Part shown: positions 12,500 through 24,449 of the stretch, piece by piece
How positions within the stretch are numbered: the stretch's first letter is position 1
Layout: every line of letters begins with the position of its first letter
Assembly: GCA_037951105.1 (NCBI GenBank)
Contig: JBAMJV010001321.1
Coordinates: 62,001 to 126,000, forward strand
Length of the DNA: 64,000 nt
Direction of reading: 5' to 3'
Source: Echinarachnius parma
Taxonomy: Eukaryota; Echinodermata; Echinoidea; Clypeasteroida; Echinarachniidae
The notes under the pieces: generated by a model
The model's input: only the letters and a program-made list of their open reading frames with translations
Database searches by the model: none
What the model was told of the DNA's origin: nothing
Made by a program: the position numbers and the translations under genes

Positions 12500-12631
12500 A
12501 CGAAGGTTGCGTTTGACCCCCAAAATCGTATTCAACATAGGAAGCCGAGCGTGACGTGTGTTCCGTGTGCACATCAAAAAGATGCAACTACACTAAAAGA
12601 CCGCTTCTGTAATGTATGCAAATATTATTAA
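12500..12631 (+). other. Short open frame with CxxC...CxxC pattern
   Basis: A 43-codon frame ends TCVPCAHQKD...FCNVCKYY-stop, giving two Cys-x2-Cys pairs 14 residues apart, as in a small zinc ribbon. There is no start codon in frame, and AATGTATG at its end could be a splice donor. It may be a relic exon or chance. I do not recognise the protein. Confidence 0.2.
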
Positions 12632-12737
12632 TACAAAAATCATTGTGAGCTCATCTCGGTAATAGATTTGACTATCACAAAAAGCCCATTCGTTAGTTGT
12701 ATATCAATTTTAGATTGAATTAAAAATAAATATAATA

Positions 12738-12983
12738 TTGATTTTCCAGCTCAATTTGACACTTTCTTATCAACCGAATTTATTAAAAGTCATTGAAAAT
12801 CACGCATTGGCGCGTGATCGTTTGTATCGTTTTTTCAAATTCCAGAAAGATGCGCACGAATTCTTGCATGTTTCTCAAGTATACGCCTTTGTGAATCGAC
12901 ACAAGAGTTATTTAATGGGCACTCAAATTCGTGAATGTGCACAAGCGCCAGCAGCAACTACATACAATTTTGAATTACCATAA
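12738..12983 (+). other. Unrecognised 81-codon open frame, possibly a relic exon
   Basis: The frame runs from a methionine to a stop and contains a compositionally protein-like stretch (HALARDRLYRFFKFQKDAH). TTTTCCAG just before 12752 resembles a splice acceptor. A second frame of similar character follows at about 13000-13150 (YKRYIEELECCFDTVIANR). Together they may be fragments of one decayed gene, but no family is recognised and the opposite strand is also open. Confidence 0.2.
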
Positions 12984-13132
12984 TCATGATAGATGAAAAT
13001 GTGATTTTGAACAATATAAACGATATATTGAAGAACTTGAATGCTGCTTCGACACGGTGATCGCAAATCGCGTGAATTCGTTTACTCCTATTGTCAATTT
13101 GGTTGGCACAATCTCAAAATTGAGCCGGAAAA

Positions 13133-13174
13133 CCAAAGTATCATTTTTACCATGATAATTATATCCATATTCCA
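13133..13174. repeat. 42-bp direct repeat, second copy
   Basis: GTATCATTTTTACCATGATA and the following 20 bases match 12295-12336 with one or two differences, 838 bp apart. On the minus strand both copies read EYGYNYHGKNDT in an open frame. Confidence 0.8.
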
Positions 13175-13378
13175 ATTCGTTCAAATTTAGTTCATTCGTC
13201 ATTCAGTGGACAGTTGATCGGCTGGGTATACGTAGAGCTTCTTGTTCGTCACCAGTAGGGGTTGATTTCGCAGCACCATCCCGGCAAGTTTTGGCCGCGC
13301 TGCCCGGGCTAGATTTGGCTGCAGAAGGAGATGATAAATCCTGAGACTGGGCTCAAGTCTTCACCTTGGACGCAAATA

Positions 13379-13615
13379 CAGGGTGGCCCAGAAATAACGG
13401 AACGGGGTGCTTGCTATAATGAAGACACATGATGCCCGTCATAGCAACTAGTAACGTTCAATGCGTGCGCCATTGTTAGTACCCCTTCTTCTCTATACAC
13501 AGCTGAGCGCACACTCACAATGGCGCACGGTTGATCGTTACTCGATGCAGTATGGCGGGCATCATGAGTCTTTAGTATGGCAAGTACCCCGTTCCGTTAT
13601 TTGTGGGCCACCCTG
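13379..13615. mobile_element. 237-bp MITE, same mariner-type family as 9845-10391
   Basis: Ends CAGGGTGGCCCA...TGGGCCACCCTG flanked by TA (13377-13378, 13616-13617). It shares the internal landmark GCTGAGYGCACACT with the larger member. It is inserted in a coding-like stretch of unknown identity. Confidence 0.85.
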
Positions 13616-13617
13616 TA

Positions 13618-15138
13618 TATTGTCAGTGATTGTATCCGGTAGTGGATTTAGCAGTCAGCAATCTACACGCTCCGTTCGCCATGACAAGGTGTGGAACTTC
13701 GCTGATGCCTGGAAGATACGAAAGAAGAAACGATGAGAGTCGTCCTCCATGCAATTAGAGTTAATTCTGCATAAAAAATGATAATAGGTAAAATAAATTT
13801 GCATTCTCAGCCGCAAAACATTACGGGGTGTCTCAAAATATAACGCCACTACATTTTGTAATGAAACAATATCCAGATTATTCCTTATAAAGTTTCGTAA
13901 GTAATCGTGTACCATCATTTGAACCATAAACATATATCAATTATATGCAAAGCAAGCAGAAAATATACATTTCAAACCAACATTGTAAAATGATCGATCA
14001 TTCCTTCTGTCAAAAGAGAATCTATCAACACAAATAGCAAGTATGTCGAACAATTTTCATGAATAAATGATCTAGATTAACACTAATTAGTCATGGGAGA
14101 TGTGATTCGAACAATCTATAACAAGAACGGAAATGTTAACAATAACAATGTCAATTCTAAACGAAACAAAAATAAAGGAATAATGCAGTACCAACAGACA
14201 GTATAGTCAAATGAAAATTCGATTAACGAGTAAGAAAGTTAACGAATACATGCAAAACCGATATATAAATTCAAAAAAACTTACATGTACGTGTGAATGA
14301 CATGTCGAACGACAGCTCAGCTCAAACATGGGCATGGTTGTATAAAGTAACAACGCAGCAAAATTCGAAAGATGTTAGTTTAAGTAGTAACGTGTTGATT
14401 AGTAAGAACGATCATAAAACATAGGAATTTGTGTCGTTTGGCTTGCATCAGTAATGTACCTAGTTGTGCTTATTGAGACTAATACAGCCACAACCATGTC
14501 CGGTAATGAATATTTGCGCTGCTCATGAAATATAACGATGACCTCTTCCATGACTCAGAATATGCATTACCAGACAACAATGACACCACTGTTGTGTCCA
14601 GTGGGCCTTTACTGTTACACAAATGAACATATCATGGCCCCAATGGTAAATCAACGGTATCAAAAACGGAATCAAAGACGAAATTAATATAAACACAACT
14701 GAAAATTATAAGACTGAATATATGAATTGACCCTCAATTTCACAAAAAGTAGCAAATAAGAAATTAGTTTATAGAAAAAAATACGGTAGTCCATAAAACA
14801 GGAATATAATAATATCTCTGCTAGTAACTACCATGACAGTACTGGTTTCATCGAATCAAATTCGAGAATTTCCTGGTAGTTACTATTGATATGAAAGTAA
14901 CTCACATAGAATGTTTCATGAAACGGGGTAAGGGTTATTTAAATGTAAAGCAAATTAAAACAAAAGATGTTTGTTTATGTCACCTGTTAAAAATAAAGTT
15001 CCGTGAATCATGCAACAACGTAAACAAATAAAAACGTACCAAGACAAAACGAAAAAAATAAACAAACAAATGAAAAACATGCAAGGCAATGATGCGGTCC
15101 GAACGTCTGCGTCAGCAAAATGAGTCTGGTATGTAGGC
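13618..15138. other. No gene seen
   Basis: AT-rich sequence. 14820-14889 contains a short inverted repeat (GTAACTACCA / TGGTAGTTAC). A frame at 13618-13735 ends in a basic tail (WKIRKKKR) but is unsupported. Confidence 0.55.
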
Positions 15139-17335
15139 GGGGGGGGGGGGGGGGGGGCGTATACGGGAGCGCTTCGAGAAGCGCTTTTCATTATGACTAG
15201 TCATTTTGTTTTCGCCCGCTAGACTTAAGCGTAATTAGCATTTTTTCATTATTATTTGTTTTTTAATTAGCCAGAATACGTTCATTGTTTTGTTGTGAAA
15301 ATTCTTACCGATGTTGCTTCCTTATACGGAACTAATTTCGCTCATTTTTAAATGCGTACCTCGAACGGGGAAACGCGTATATACACGCCTTTTTCCCGTT
15401 ATACGCGTTTTTTCCCGTTAAAAATTGGGAGCGCATATAGTTAGGCGCATTACATAAAACGACTTACTTTTAATTACGATCATTGTTATATTGTTAAATG
15501 TTTTTGTTCATGTTGCTTCTTACGGAATTAATGTCGATCATTTTTAAATGCGTACCTCGAATGGGATAAAACGCGTATACGGGAGCGCTTCGAGAAGCGC
15601 TTTTCATTATGACTAGTCATTTTTTTTTCGCCCGCTAGACTTAAGCGTAATTAGCATTTTTTCATTATTAGTTGTTCTTTAATTAGCCAGAATACGTTCA
15701 TTGTTTTGTTGTGAAAATTCTTACCGATGTTGCTTCCTTATACGGAACTAATTTCGCTCATTTTTAAATGCGTACCTCGAACGGGGAAACGCGTATATAC
15801 ACGCCTTTTTCCCGTTATACGCGTTTTTTTCCCGTTAAAAATTGGGAGCGCATATAGTTAGGCGCATTACATAACAACGACTTACTTTTAATTACGATCA
15901 TTGTTATATTGTTAAATGTTTTTGTTCATGTTGCTTTTTCGCCCGCTAGACTTAAGCGTAATTAGCATTTTTTCATTATTAGTTGTTCTTTAATTAGCCA
16001 GAATACGTTCATTGTTTTGTTGTGAAAATTCTTACCGATGTTGCTTCCTTATACGGAACTAATTCCGCTCATTTTTAAATGCGTACCTCGAACGGGGAAA
16101 CGCGTATATACACGCCTTTTTCCCGTTATACGCGTTTTTTCCCGTTAAAAATTGGGAGCGCATATAGTTAGGCGCATTACATAACAACGACTTACTTTTA
16201 ATTACGATCATTGTTATATTGTTAAATGTTTTTGTTCATGTTGCTTTTTCGCCGGCTAGACTTAAGCGTAATTAGCATTTTTTCATTATTAGTTGTTCTT
16301 TAATTAGCCAGAATACGTTCATTGTTTTGTTGTGAAAATTCTTACCGATGTTGCTTCCTTATACGGAACTAATTTCGCTCATTTTTAAATGCGTACCTCG
16401 AACGGGGAAACGCGTATATACACGCCTTTTTCCCGTTATACGCGTTTTTTTTCCCGTTAAAAATTGGGAGCGCATATAGTTAGGCGCATTACATAACAAC
16501 GACTTACTTTTAATTACGATCATTGTTATATTGTTAAATGTTTTTGTTCATGTTGCTTTTTCGCCCGCTAGACTTAAGCGTAATTAGCATTTTTTCATTA
16601 TTAGTTGTTCTTTAATTAGCCAGAATACGTTCATTGTTTTGTTGTGAAAATTCTTACCGATGTTGCTTCCTTATACGGAACTAATTTCGCTCATTTTTAA
16701 ATGCGTACCTCGAACGGGGAAACGCGTATATACACGCCTTTTTCCCGTTATACGCGTTTTTTCCCGTTAAAAATTGGGAGCGCATATAGTTAGGCGCATT
16801 ACATAACAACGACTTACTTTTAATTACGATCATTGTTATATTGTTAAATGTTTTTGTTCATGTTGCTTTTTCGCCCGCTAGACTTAAGCGTAATTAGCAT
16901 TTTTTCATTATTAGTTGTTCTTTAATTAGCCAGAATACGTTCATTGTTTTGTTGTGAAAATTCTTACCGATGTTGCTTCCTTATACGGAACTAATTCCGC
17001 TCATTTTTAAATGCGTACCTCGAACGGGGAAACGCGTATATACACGCCTTTTTCCCGTTATACGCGTTTTTTCCCGTTAAAAATTGGGAGCGCATATAGT
17101 TAGGCGCATTACATAACAACGACTTACTTTTAATTACGATCATTGTTATATTGTTAAATGTTTTTGTTCATGTTGCTTTTTCGCCCGCTAGACTTAAGCG
17201 TAATTAGCATTTTTTCATTATTAGTTGTTCTTTAATTAGCCAGAATACGTTCATTGTTTTGTTGTGAAAATTCTTACCGATGTTGCTTCCTTATACGGAA
17301 CTAATTTCGCTCATTTTTAAATGCGTACCTCTAAC
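15139..17335. repeat. Tandem array, ~310-bp unit, bounded by a G19 run
   Basis: The landmark CGCCCGCTAGACTTAAGCG recurs at 15213, 15629, 15940, 16250, 16562, 16872 and 17182. The first period is 416 bp, and the next five are 310-312. Copies are nearly identical, differing mainly in a T-run before CCCGTTAAAAATTGGGAGCG. The unit belongs to the ACGCGT family of 1-8 kb but is separately homogenised. The left edge is a run of 19 G (15139-15157). Confidence 0.95.
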
Positions 17336-18550
17336 GGGAAAAAACGCGTATAACGGGATAAAGGTATATATATACGCGTTTCCACGTTCGAGGTACGCAT
17401 TCAAAAATGATGGAAATTAGTTCCGTATAAGGGAGCAACATCGGTAAGAATTTCACAAGCAAACAATGATCGTAATTACGCTTTTTTAATAAGTCTAGCG
17501 GGCGGAAAAAGAAATAAAGTAGTCATAATAAAAAGCGCTTATCAAAGCGCTCCCGTATAGCGGGCGGAAAAGAAATAAAGTAGTCATAATAAGCGCTTAT
17601 CAAAGCGCTCCCGTATATACGCGTTTTCCTGTTCGAGGTAGGAATTTAAAAATAGTCGGCGTTAATTCCGTAAGGAAGCAAAATATATAAAAACATTTAA
17701 CAATAAAACAACGATGGTACTATTTTTTTAATAAGCAAAATATATAAAAACATTTAACAATAAAACAACGATCGTTTAGCGGGCGAAAAACAAATAAGTC
17801 GTCAGAAAGAAAAGCGCCTTTCTATGCGATCCCGTTTTTTTTTAAATCTTAGTTTTGAAAGTAAGCGAAATCGGTAAGATTATTTCACAATAAAACATTG
17901 ATCGCAGGTATTAAGCATATTTGATTTGTCTAGAAGACGAAAAACAAATCGGAATGAGTTCCGTTATGAAGTAAAGTCGGTAAGAAAATCATACAATAAA
18001 CACAAGTATCGTAGTTACGTTTATCTGAAAAGTCTAGTAGACGAAAATAAATAGAAATTAGTTCCATTTTCAAGTGAAAACCGGAAGAAAACTTGTCTAT
18101 CAAACAATCATTGTGATTTCGCTGATTTGATCAGTTCTAGCGGACGAAAAATGAATTGAAACTACTGCTCCGTAATCAAGTGAAATGGGCAGGAAAATTT
18201 GTTGGTAATACTATTATCGTAATTGTGCTAGTTCTATCAATTCTAGCGGACGAAAAAATAATACAAAAATAAGTTCTGTAATGAAGTGAAATCGATAAGA
18301 ACATTTTTTTGTTTAAGACGCAACATCTTTTTTTAATTACCACTTCATATTCGCTCATTTCCAGCTTTTGGAACGCATCATACCATTGGCGCATGCACAC
18401 GCAGTGCACTGCAGAGGCGCCTTAAAAATAGGTCGCCGTAGATGGCGCTATGAAATAAAATGCGCCTTGCAATGCGCTCCCGCAAGACGCGTATATACGC
18501 GTTATTTTTCCCGTGCGTTATACGCGTTTTTACGCGTATGGAAAGAATAA
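17336..18550 (-). repeat. Reverse-orientation, degenerating satellite
   Basis: After 17336 the same landmarks appear as complements (TCTAGCGGGCGGAAAA, AAGCGAAATCGGTAAGA, GGTACGCATTCAAAAATG). From about 17800 they decay into ~105-bp monomers marked by CTAGCGGACGAAAAA. The array thus flips orientation at about 17340, with homogeneous units on one side and decayed ones on the other. Confidence 0.85.
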
Positions 18551-18555
18551 CGCGA

Positions 18556-18738
18556 TCATGACTGTATGTGTGTAACAGATTTATGATTGTAAATTTGAAA
18601 CAATCATATTTGCAAACTATTGACCAATTTGTTAGAACAAAGCATCAAACAAATGTTTGTGATTTGGCCTTTCTAATGGTATGACAATTTACATTTTGAC
18701 ATTTACCGACAAGTGCAGGGTTTGCTATAGCCGGTTAC
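18556..18738. mobile_element. Truncated copy of GTGACCGGCTATAG MITE family
   Basis: The right ~180 bp of the family is present, ending in CTATAGCCGGTTAC; the left end is missing. The complete relative is at 21400-21651. Confidence 0.75.
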
Positions 18739-18784
18739 ATATATTTCAAAATCAGAAGCAATTTGTTTATTTATCAAGTTCTTG

Positions 18785-19223
18785 CTTCCATTAGGCTGGA
18801 GAAGACCAACATCAACTGATCTCCTGCCTGTGTTTGCCAGCATTGCACCATCGACGCCTGCGTTCCCTCAGACCCTTCATTTGCCATGCAGCAACCCTGC
18901 AAGATGGGACTCGCATCACCCCCAGCGCATGGAAGGACGACTGGCAGCACGTCCCACGACCCCCACAATTCACAGTGACTCCCAACACTAAGCTGCCTCC
19001 AGGTGCTGCTATACCATGAAAAGACTGGGTCACCCTCGGCAGGCTCTGTACAGGTGTTGGGAGACTTAACGCCAACATGCACCGCTTGTGGCTTGGACCC
19101 TGTCCAGCCTGCACGTGTGAGTCATCTGAGGGAACTGCCACCATCATTATCCACGAGTGCCCTATCCTCTGCCCACCGAACCCAAACCCCAACTTGGACC
19201 CCATCACAATTTACTGGCTTTAA
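18785..19223 (+). pseudogene. Non-LTR retrotransposon ORF2 C-terminus
   Basis: One frame, broken only by a TGA at 19017-19019, reads PSAWKDDWQHVPRPPQF, then LGRLCTGVGRLNANMHRL, CPACTCESSEGTATIII and HECPILCPPN. This is the C-terminal zinc-knuckle region (LxRLRTGxGRxxANMHRWxL, CxxC...HxxxxCP) that follows reverse transcriptase in Jockey/CR1-type LINEs. The frame closes with TAA at 19221-19223. It is unrelated in sequence to the minus-strand LINE family further right, and it is a 5'-truncated, inactive copy. Confidence 0.85.
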
Positions 19224-21399
19224 AATTTGTGGGATGTAGCCTAGATGTTAAAGCTTCCTCTAACGAAACAACAAGAGGTTGGAGATATGGATAGATCATG
19301 CTGTGTCTTTTTGCGGTTGTATCAATGTTCATTGACTTTATTCATCGAGGGGAGAAGGTGAGTGTGATATTCACTTGTTTTCAAAGCTCATCTAGGCCAT
19401 TTGATAAAATAAGTAAATAATTATTACTCAAAATTGGGCATAATTTCAACACATACGTTATTTATTCTTCAAAATACTAATATTTCTCATTTACTTTTGT
19501 CTCTACTGGACCATTCGTGCAAATAAATCATAGCTTGTAAAATTGTATTTGCCCCCACAATCAGACTTGTAACTTACTTGCCAATTTACTTCTATGAGAG
19601 TTTCATTACTTTCTTGTAGTTGACTCATGATTCATCTTATTATGATTTATTATGAGAAAGAGGTGCCATGTCCCAATTGCGATCCAGTGGACGGTGGTGA
19701 GTGTGTTAAAAACCAAGGTAAATATTGAGAAACACTGTATTGTCAACAACAAAACGTATGCCTGCAAGAGTCGCCAGACACCTGGGTTAGCTTTGGCCAG
19801 TTTATGACCTATACCAGTTCATTATATCTTTTTCTAAATTTTCAAGGAAAATATGGAAAAAGTGGTTTGCTTTCTCAATCAGTAAAAAATTGCTTTGTAG
19901 CCAGTCATTATCAATGTTTGTGTTCTATTCCCCTCTCATTGCAGCCTGCAAACTAACTCATCGAGACTTCACGAGTGACCGTTGATTGATCCGTGGAATC
20001 GACTGGGACTACATCCATCTACAAGGACTTTGCAAGCCACCATCTTGACTGGGACTGTAACTGACTGACTGGGACTAATGGGGCATGCTGCATCTACGTC
20101 ATTCTACCAGGACCGGACAAGCCGCCATTTATGGAATCGACTTGCAGTGCAGGGGGGTACATCAACATTGTGGACAGTGGAATCGACTAGCTGCACCAAT
20201 GGCATGCTGCATGTACAATAATCTACCAGTACTTCACAAGCCATTAACAAGGTATGATCGGATCATCTAGCACTGACACGGACAACCAGGTAGCCAACCT
20301 GGTAGAACAAACATTTTGCTTGTAATTGTATTTGTTTTCTAAATTTCATGAAATTGTTTTTTTCCCCCACAAGAAGGAGTTCAGTTTATTCACAAAACTT
20401 ATACCCTTTATATCTTCTGGGACCTGTTGTGCAGAAAGAGATACAATCAATTATTGGTCAGTAAATGAGAGCACTAAGAACACATTATCTCACTTACAAT
20501 CGATCTCTTTCTGCAACAGTAAAAAGTCAGAAGGTTAAGTCAGATATATTCAGCTATCTAGACTCTTGTAGGTCTGTGCCTTTTCTCTATGTATGTATTT
20601 ATGTTGATAAAATGACTAGAGCCCATGCTGATAATTTCATTTCAGCTATTTTAGAGCAGGCTAAGTTTGCAACAAGCAATTCTTCAAGTTAGCACATAAT
20701 CCTAGATAGTAGCACAGACAAGTTTGTGTTGCTTAAAGTGATCCATCAACTTAGTCCAGTTTTTCTACATATTTGAGACTTCAGTTATAATTAAATATGT
20801 GATACTTTTATAGAAATGAAAAACAAAAGAGATTAAATGTGAAATGGCCATCAGATTTTATAACCTACTGCCAAATAATTTTGACAGCAAATTGTTGTTG
20901 AAGCATTCTAGCCTGAAGTGACTTTGGATGCATTCGACAAGCTGGTGGATCACTTTAAGTTGACAAAGTATAGAATGGAGCTTAGTACATGTATGTACTT
21001 GGTATATGCGTTTATATGGGTACCTTTTGCAGTCTGTACTTACTGCATGCATTTTAGTGTCAGTTGATTTTAAGGGATTTTCTCTTAAATTGTAAACATG
21101 CAATTTGCATATTTGTTCACATCAACGATATATCCCTAATTTCAATAAGAATCTCAAGTAAAAAAAGTAAAATACTTCGAGTCAATTTTCTCCGTATGGT
21201 TGCTCTTAGTACAAGACTCATGTGATGAAGTAGTTGAAATACCAAACTAGCTGTATGTGTTCAGTTTTCACTCTTTCAGGACGAATTGATTTTGCTTGAG
21301 CATGTATTATCCATAGTCCCTGGTACAAGTCATTTTGTGACCAGTCCTGAATGGGTAGCCTACTTCTTCAGGGTTGTGCAGTGTTGATATGATTTATTT
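19224..21399. other. No gene seen; degenerate CTGGGACT-type repeats
   Basis: 19960-20290 repeats variants of TGGAATCGACT, GACTGGGACT and GGCATGCTGCATSTAC in disorder, suggesting a decayed tandem repeat. AAAGTGATCCATCAACT (about 20737) faces its complement near 20943. 19720-19738 ends in TTGAGAAACACTGT, reminiscent of a hAT end but without a partner. Open frames near 20330-20690 show no recognised family. Confidence 0.5.
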
Positions 21400-21651
21400 G
21401 TGACCGGCTATAGCAAAATCCTGCACTTGTCTGTAATTCATGTTTTGAAGAAATGGGCATTTAAGTGAACACATAATGTGTGTAAAAGACTTATGATTGT
21501 AAAATTGAAACAATCATATCTTCGCCAATTATTGACAAATTTGTAACAACAAAGAATCGAATGAAAGCTTGTGATGAGGCCCTTTTAATGGTATGAAAAT
21601 GTATATTTTGATTTTTACCCACAAGTGCAGGGCTTTGCTATAGCCAGTCAC
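21400..21651. mobile_element. 252-bp MITE, complete member of GTGACCGGCTATAG family
   Basis: The TIR GTGACCGGCTATAGCAAAAT faces its near-complement ending CTATAGCCAGTCAC; ATTT flanks both sides (21396-21399, 21652-21655). Subterminal CTGCACTTGTC is inverted too. The interior, with TATGATTGTAAAATTGAAAC, is shared with 18556-18738 and 23870-24110. Confidence 0.85.
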
Positions 21652-21655
21652 ATTT

Positions 21656-22003
21656 ATCTTTATTGGTAGTAGCTGTGTTTTTAGACTCTACTTCACTACA
21701 TTGCTTGCAAAATAAGCATGCATTCATGATTTTTCATGATTGGCATTTGCATATATCTGAATTAAGCTGTGTTTTTTCCTTTTTAAACTTCAGCTCGGAT
21801 AAAACAGACAGGAATTACCAGTGACCATTTAAACCATTTCACACTTGTGTAATTTGACCAGCATATTTATGGTAGTGATACTTCCCTCCTACTGTTGATC
21901 AGACAAAGGGATGCTTGACATTCCGATAAAAGGAGAAACAATTTAACATATTGGATGGTGCATGACAACCATCAATGTCGAATTCCATAGCTAGGTGTGA
22001 CAT
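21656..22003. other. No feature seen
   Basis: AT-rich spacer between two MITEs. Confidence 0.6.
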
Positions 22004-22011
22004 GTTTCTAG

Positions 22012-22516
22012 TAGGGACGAGTCCAAACGGATATCCGTTCGCTATCCGACCTTCACGGTCGGATACGGGTATACTTTTTTTAAATTTTATTTTTTATATA
22101 TTCTATAGAAACGATCAGAAAATGGCAGGTTGAATCCTGCTAAACTATTGCTAAAGTAAGGTATTTTATATCAAAAATAAAACAAAAAATAAATAACACA
22201 AAATAAACAAATGGTAAGCTCTAGAATTAATGAATAGTGGTAGTTTATGAGCCAAATTTAGAAGAATCAATGATGAGATATCCGAAGGCTTTCATCTTGC
22301 CAGTAGTTTGTAGACTAACATCTGACTGTCCTGCCGATTCCAATTGAAAAAACGGATGGATATCAGATATCCGAAATGTAAAAAAAAAAAAATTAATAAT
22401 AATAATAAAAATATTAAAAAAAAAACATTTCAGATATATCCGATATCAGTCCGTTTTTACTCGGCTCATATTATATCCGGATATCAAAATATCCGGTTTG
22501 ACTTGGCCCTATAATA
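22012..22516. mobile_element. 505-bp hAT-type MITE with 8-bp target duplication
   Basis: GTTTCTAG is duplicated at 22004-22011 and 22517-22524. The left end TAGGGACGAGTCCAAACGG matches the complement of the right end (TAGGGCCAAGTCAAACCGG), although five extra bases follow the right TIR. Multiple GGATATC palindromes lie subterminally. Ends resemble those at 31344 and 34883. Confidence 0.8.
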
Positions 22517-22524
22517 GTTTCTAG

Positions 22525-23044
22525 TAACATTTTAGTTTTTTGTAGTATAATGTGTCATCATGGTACAGACTGAAGAAGAGACGGGTTTTGATTAGCATGT
22601 ATTTGTATATTTAAGACAGTCAGTGCAGAATACATTTGAACACGTTCACATCTAATGCGGATGTGCATAGTGTAGACCCTTATGCTATTGTAGTGCATAG
22701 TGTGACATCACAGCTATTCATTGCCATTAATTTCTATAGTATGCCCATTGTTTGGATCTTCGTCCAATCTAGAAAGGCTACTTCATTGTGCTGCAACACC
22801 ATTATTCTATTAAACAACTAGATATTATGGTAACTTTGGCCGCTTGGAAGAGGTTGGTAACTATAAAGATCCAGAAAAGAAAATATGATTTCAGATATAT
22901 CGCAAATTATTGTATTCAGTATTATAACTAATCAGGGCCACTGACAAAAAAAGGTTAGTGTGGCGCCCTGGTTAAAGTAGTCTTTTTTTTTTTAATGTAC
23001 AGCCGTTTTGTTTGTCCCACAAATTGTCCAGTACTGAGAAACTG
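22525..23044. other. No feature seen
   Basis: AT-rich, with no credible open frame. Confidence 0.55.
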
Positions 23045-23785
23045 TGTCCTCCTTCAGTCATGTATGAGTAGGCCGGTTATTTAGGATGAGGCATAGGGGC
23101 ATGGTCCTGGGTTCAAACCCAGACCGGGTCATACCAAAGACTTTAAAAATGGTACCTTCTGCCTTCTAGCCAGGCGCTCAGCGTTTATAGAAAGGAGAAG
23201 GGAAAGTTAAAGGGGACCACCAGGCAAAGGACAACACATTATTATATGTTTTGGTACCGTTTTGTGATATCAACTAGATACCCAACATTTTGCAAAGGGT
23301 TGTGTAATTAATAAACAAAGCAATTAATTTCCACCACTTACGGAACCACTGCTATTTCCTGGTTCCATACGGGCCAAGCATTTGCGAGTGCGCCAATACT
23401 ATTCACGCGTACGTCAATAGAATCCCGGATGATTCGTTCGCTCTGCACAGAGCGCTCGTGCTCTGCAAACATATAGTCTACGCAATTCAGACCGCATTAA
23501 CGCATGGTTGAGAATGGTGATGCGTTTTCCAATTATATTTTTTTTTTCTGAAAACATATTTTTGTGAATTTGTTGAAGGAATGGAATACTAAAGATGTTA
23601 CCTTTCTATGATACGAATATTATTTTTGGGTGGTGGTACCCTTTAATCACACAAGTTACCAGAGGACTGACCCCTGCTGTAGCTTTCGCTACATTTAGTA
23701 ATGAATCGGAGATAGGCGCCACCTTATGTGCCAATATTGGCACGGGAAAGACTTTAACTTTTTAACTTTTTAATAGGGGCATGGG
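23045..23785 (+). mobile_element. tRNA-derived SINE, split by a MITE
   Basis: GGTTCAAACCC at about 23112 fits an RNA polymerase III B box, and an A-box-like region lies about 35 bp upstream. It is followed by a conserved SINE body (AAGACTTTAAAAATGGTACC, CCAGGCGCTCAGCG). The body is interrupted at 23207-23646 by a TTAA MITE and resumes with ACCAGAGGACTGACCCCTGC and GGAGATAGGCGCC, ending in a repeated ACTTTTTAA tail near 23770. Too decayed and too long to be a functional tRNA gene. Confidence 0.75.
23207..23646. mobile_element. TTAA-type MITE inside the SINE
   Basis: TTAA at 23207-23210 and 23643-23646 flanks TIRs AGGGGACCACCA / TGGTGGTACCCT. The TTAA duplication fits piggyBac or Kolobok targets. 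The SINE reads through if the element is removed. No transposase. Confidence 0.8.
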
Positions 23786-23869
23786 ATTCCAGTGATCATA
23801 TTACCCCAAATACATGTATACATGCAAACAACCACTGCCACCTCCAGAGCATCTGCTTTGACTTCTTGA

Positions 23870-24110
23870 CGGCACTTGTCGGTAATTCATGTTTTGAAGA
23901 AATGGGCATTTTAAGTTCACACAATGTGTGTAAAAGACCTATGATTGTAAAATTGAAATATTGAAACAATCATATAATTGCCAATTGACCAATAAGTTCT
24001 GAACAAAGCAGCAAATGAAAGCTTAAATGATGACACCTTTCTAATGGTGTGAAAATCTACATTTTGATGTTTACCGACAAGTGCCGGGTTTTTGCTGTAT
24101 AGCCGGTCAC
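23870..24110. mobile_element. Copy of GTGACCGGCTATAG MITE, left end clipped
   Basis: Starts inside the left TIR (GGCACTTGTCGGTAATTC) and ends in TATAGCCGGTCAC; the interior is homologous to 21400-21651. Confidence 0.8.
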
Positions 24111-24449
24111 ATATAACATTCCACATTCTTGTCTGATACACATTCAGTGAGTTAAAGTAGTGATTTAAGAAAGCCCCCATGAACTAATTTGAACTACTTT
24201 ATTTGGTTTTGCACCCCTCTGGGGTTTGCAAGATGTGCCACCATTATGGTACCCATTTCAGAATCAAATGTCCATAATTACCACACATATAATAACATGC
24301 TTTTCCTGTCCTTTTGCCATACCAGTTATCAATATAAGATTTAACTCAAAACACACATAACACAGGGTTCCTCTGATATCGGCTGATAATAAGAGCGATG
24401 AAACCGGCCGATTGAAAGAGCAGACTCTGTAATGCAGCTGCCACAGTTC

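Noticed and set aside
19719..19740. hAT end TTGAGAAACACTGT
   Set aside because: No matching opposite terminus nearby, and the internal GTT-to-ATT change leaves too little support.
23060..23125. A functional tRNA gene
   Set aside because: Only a B-box-like GGTTCAAACCC is convincing; no cloverleaf was found and the sequence continues into a SINE body.
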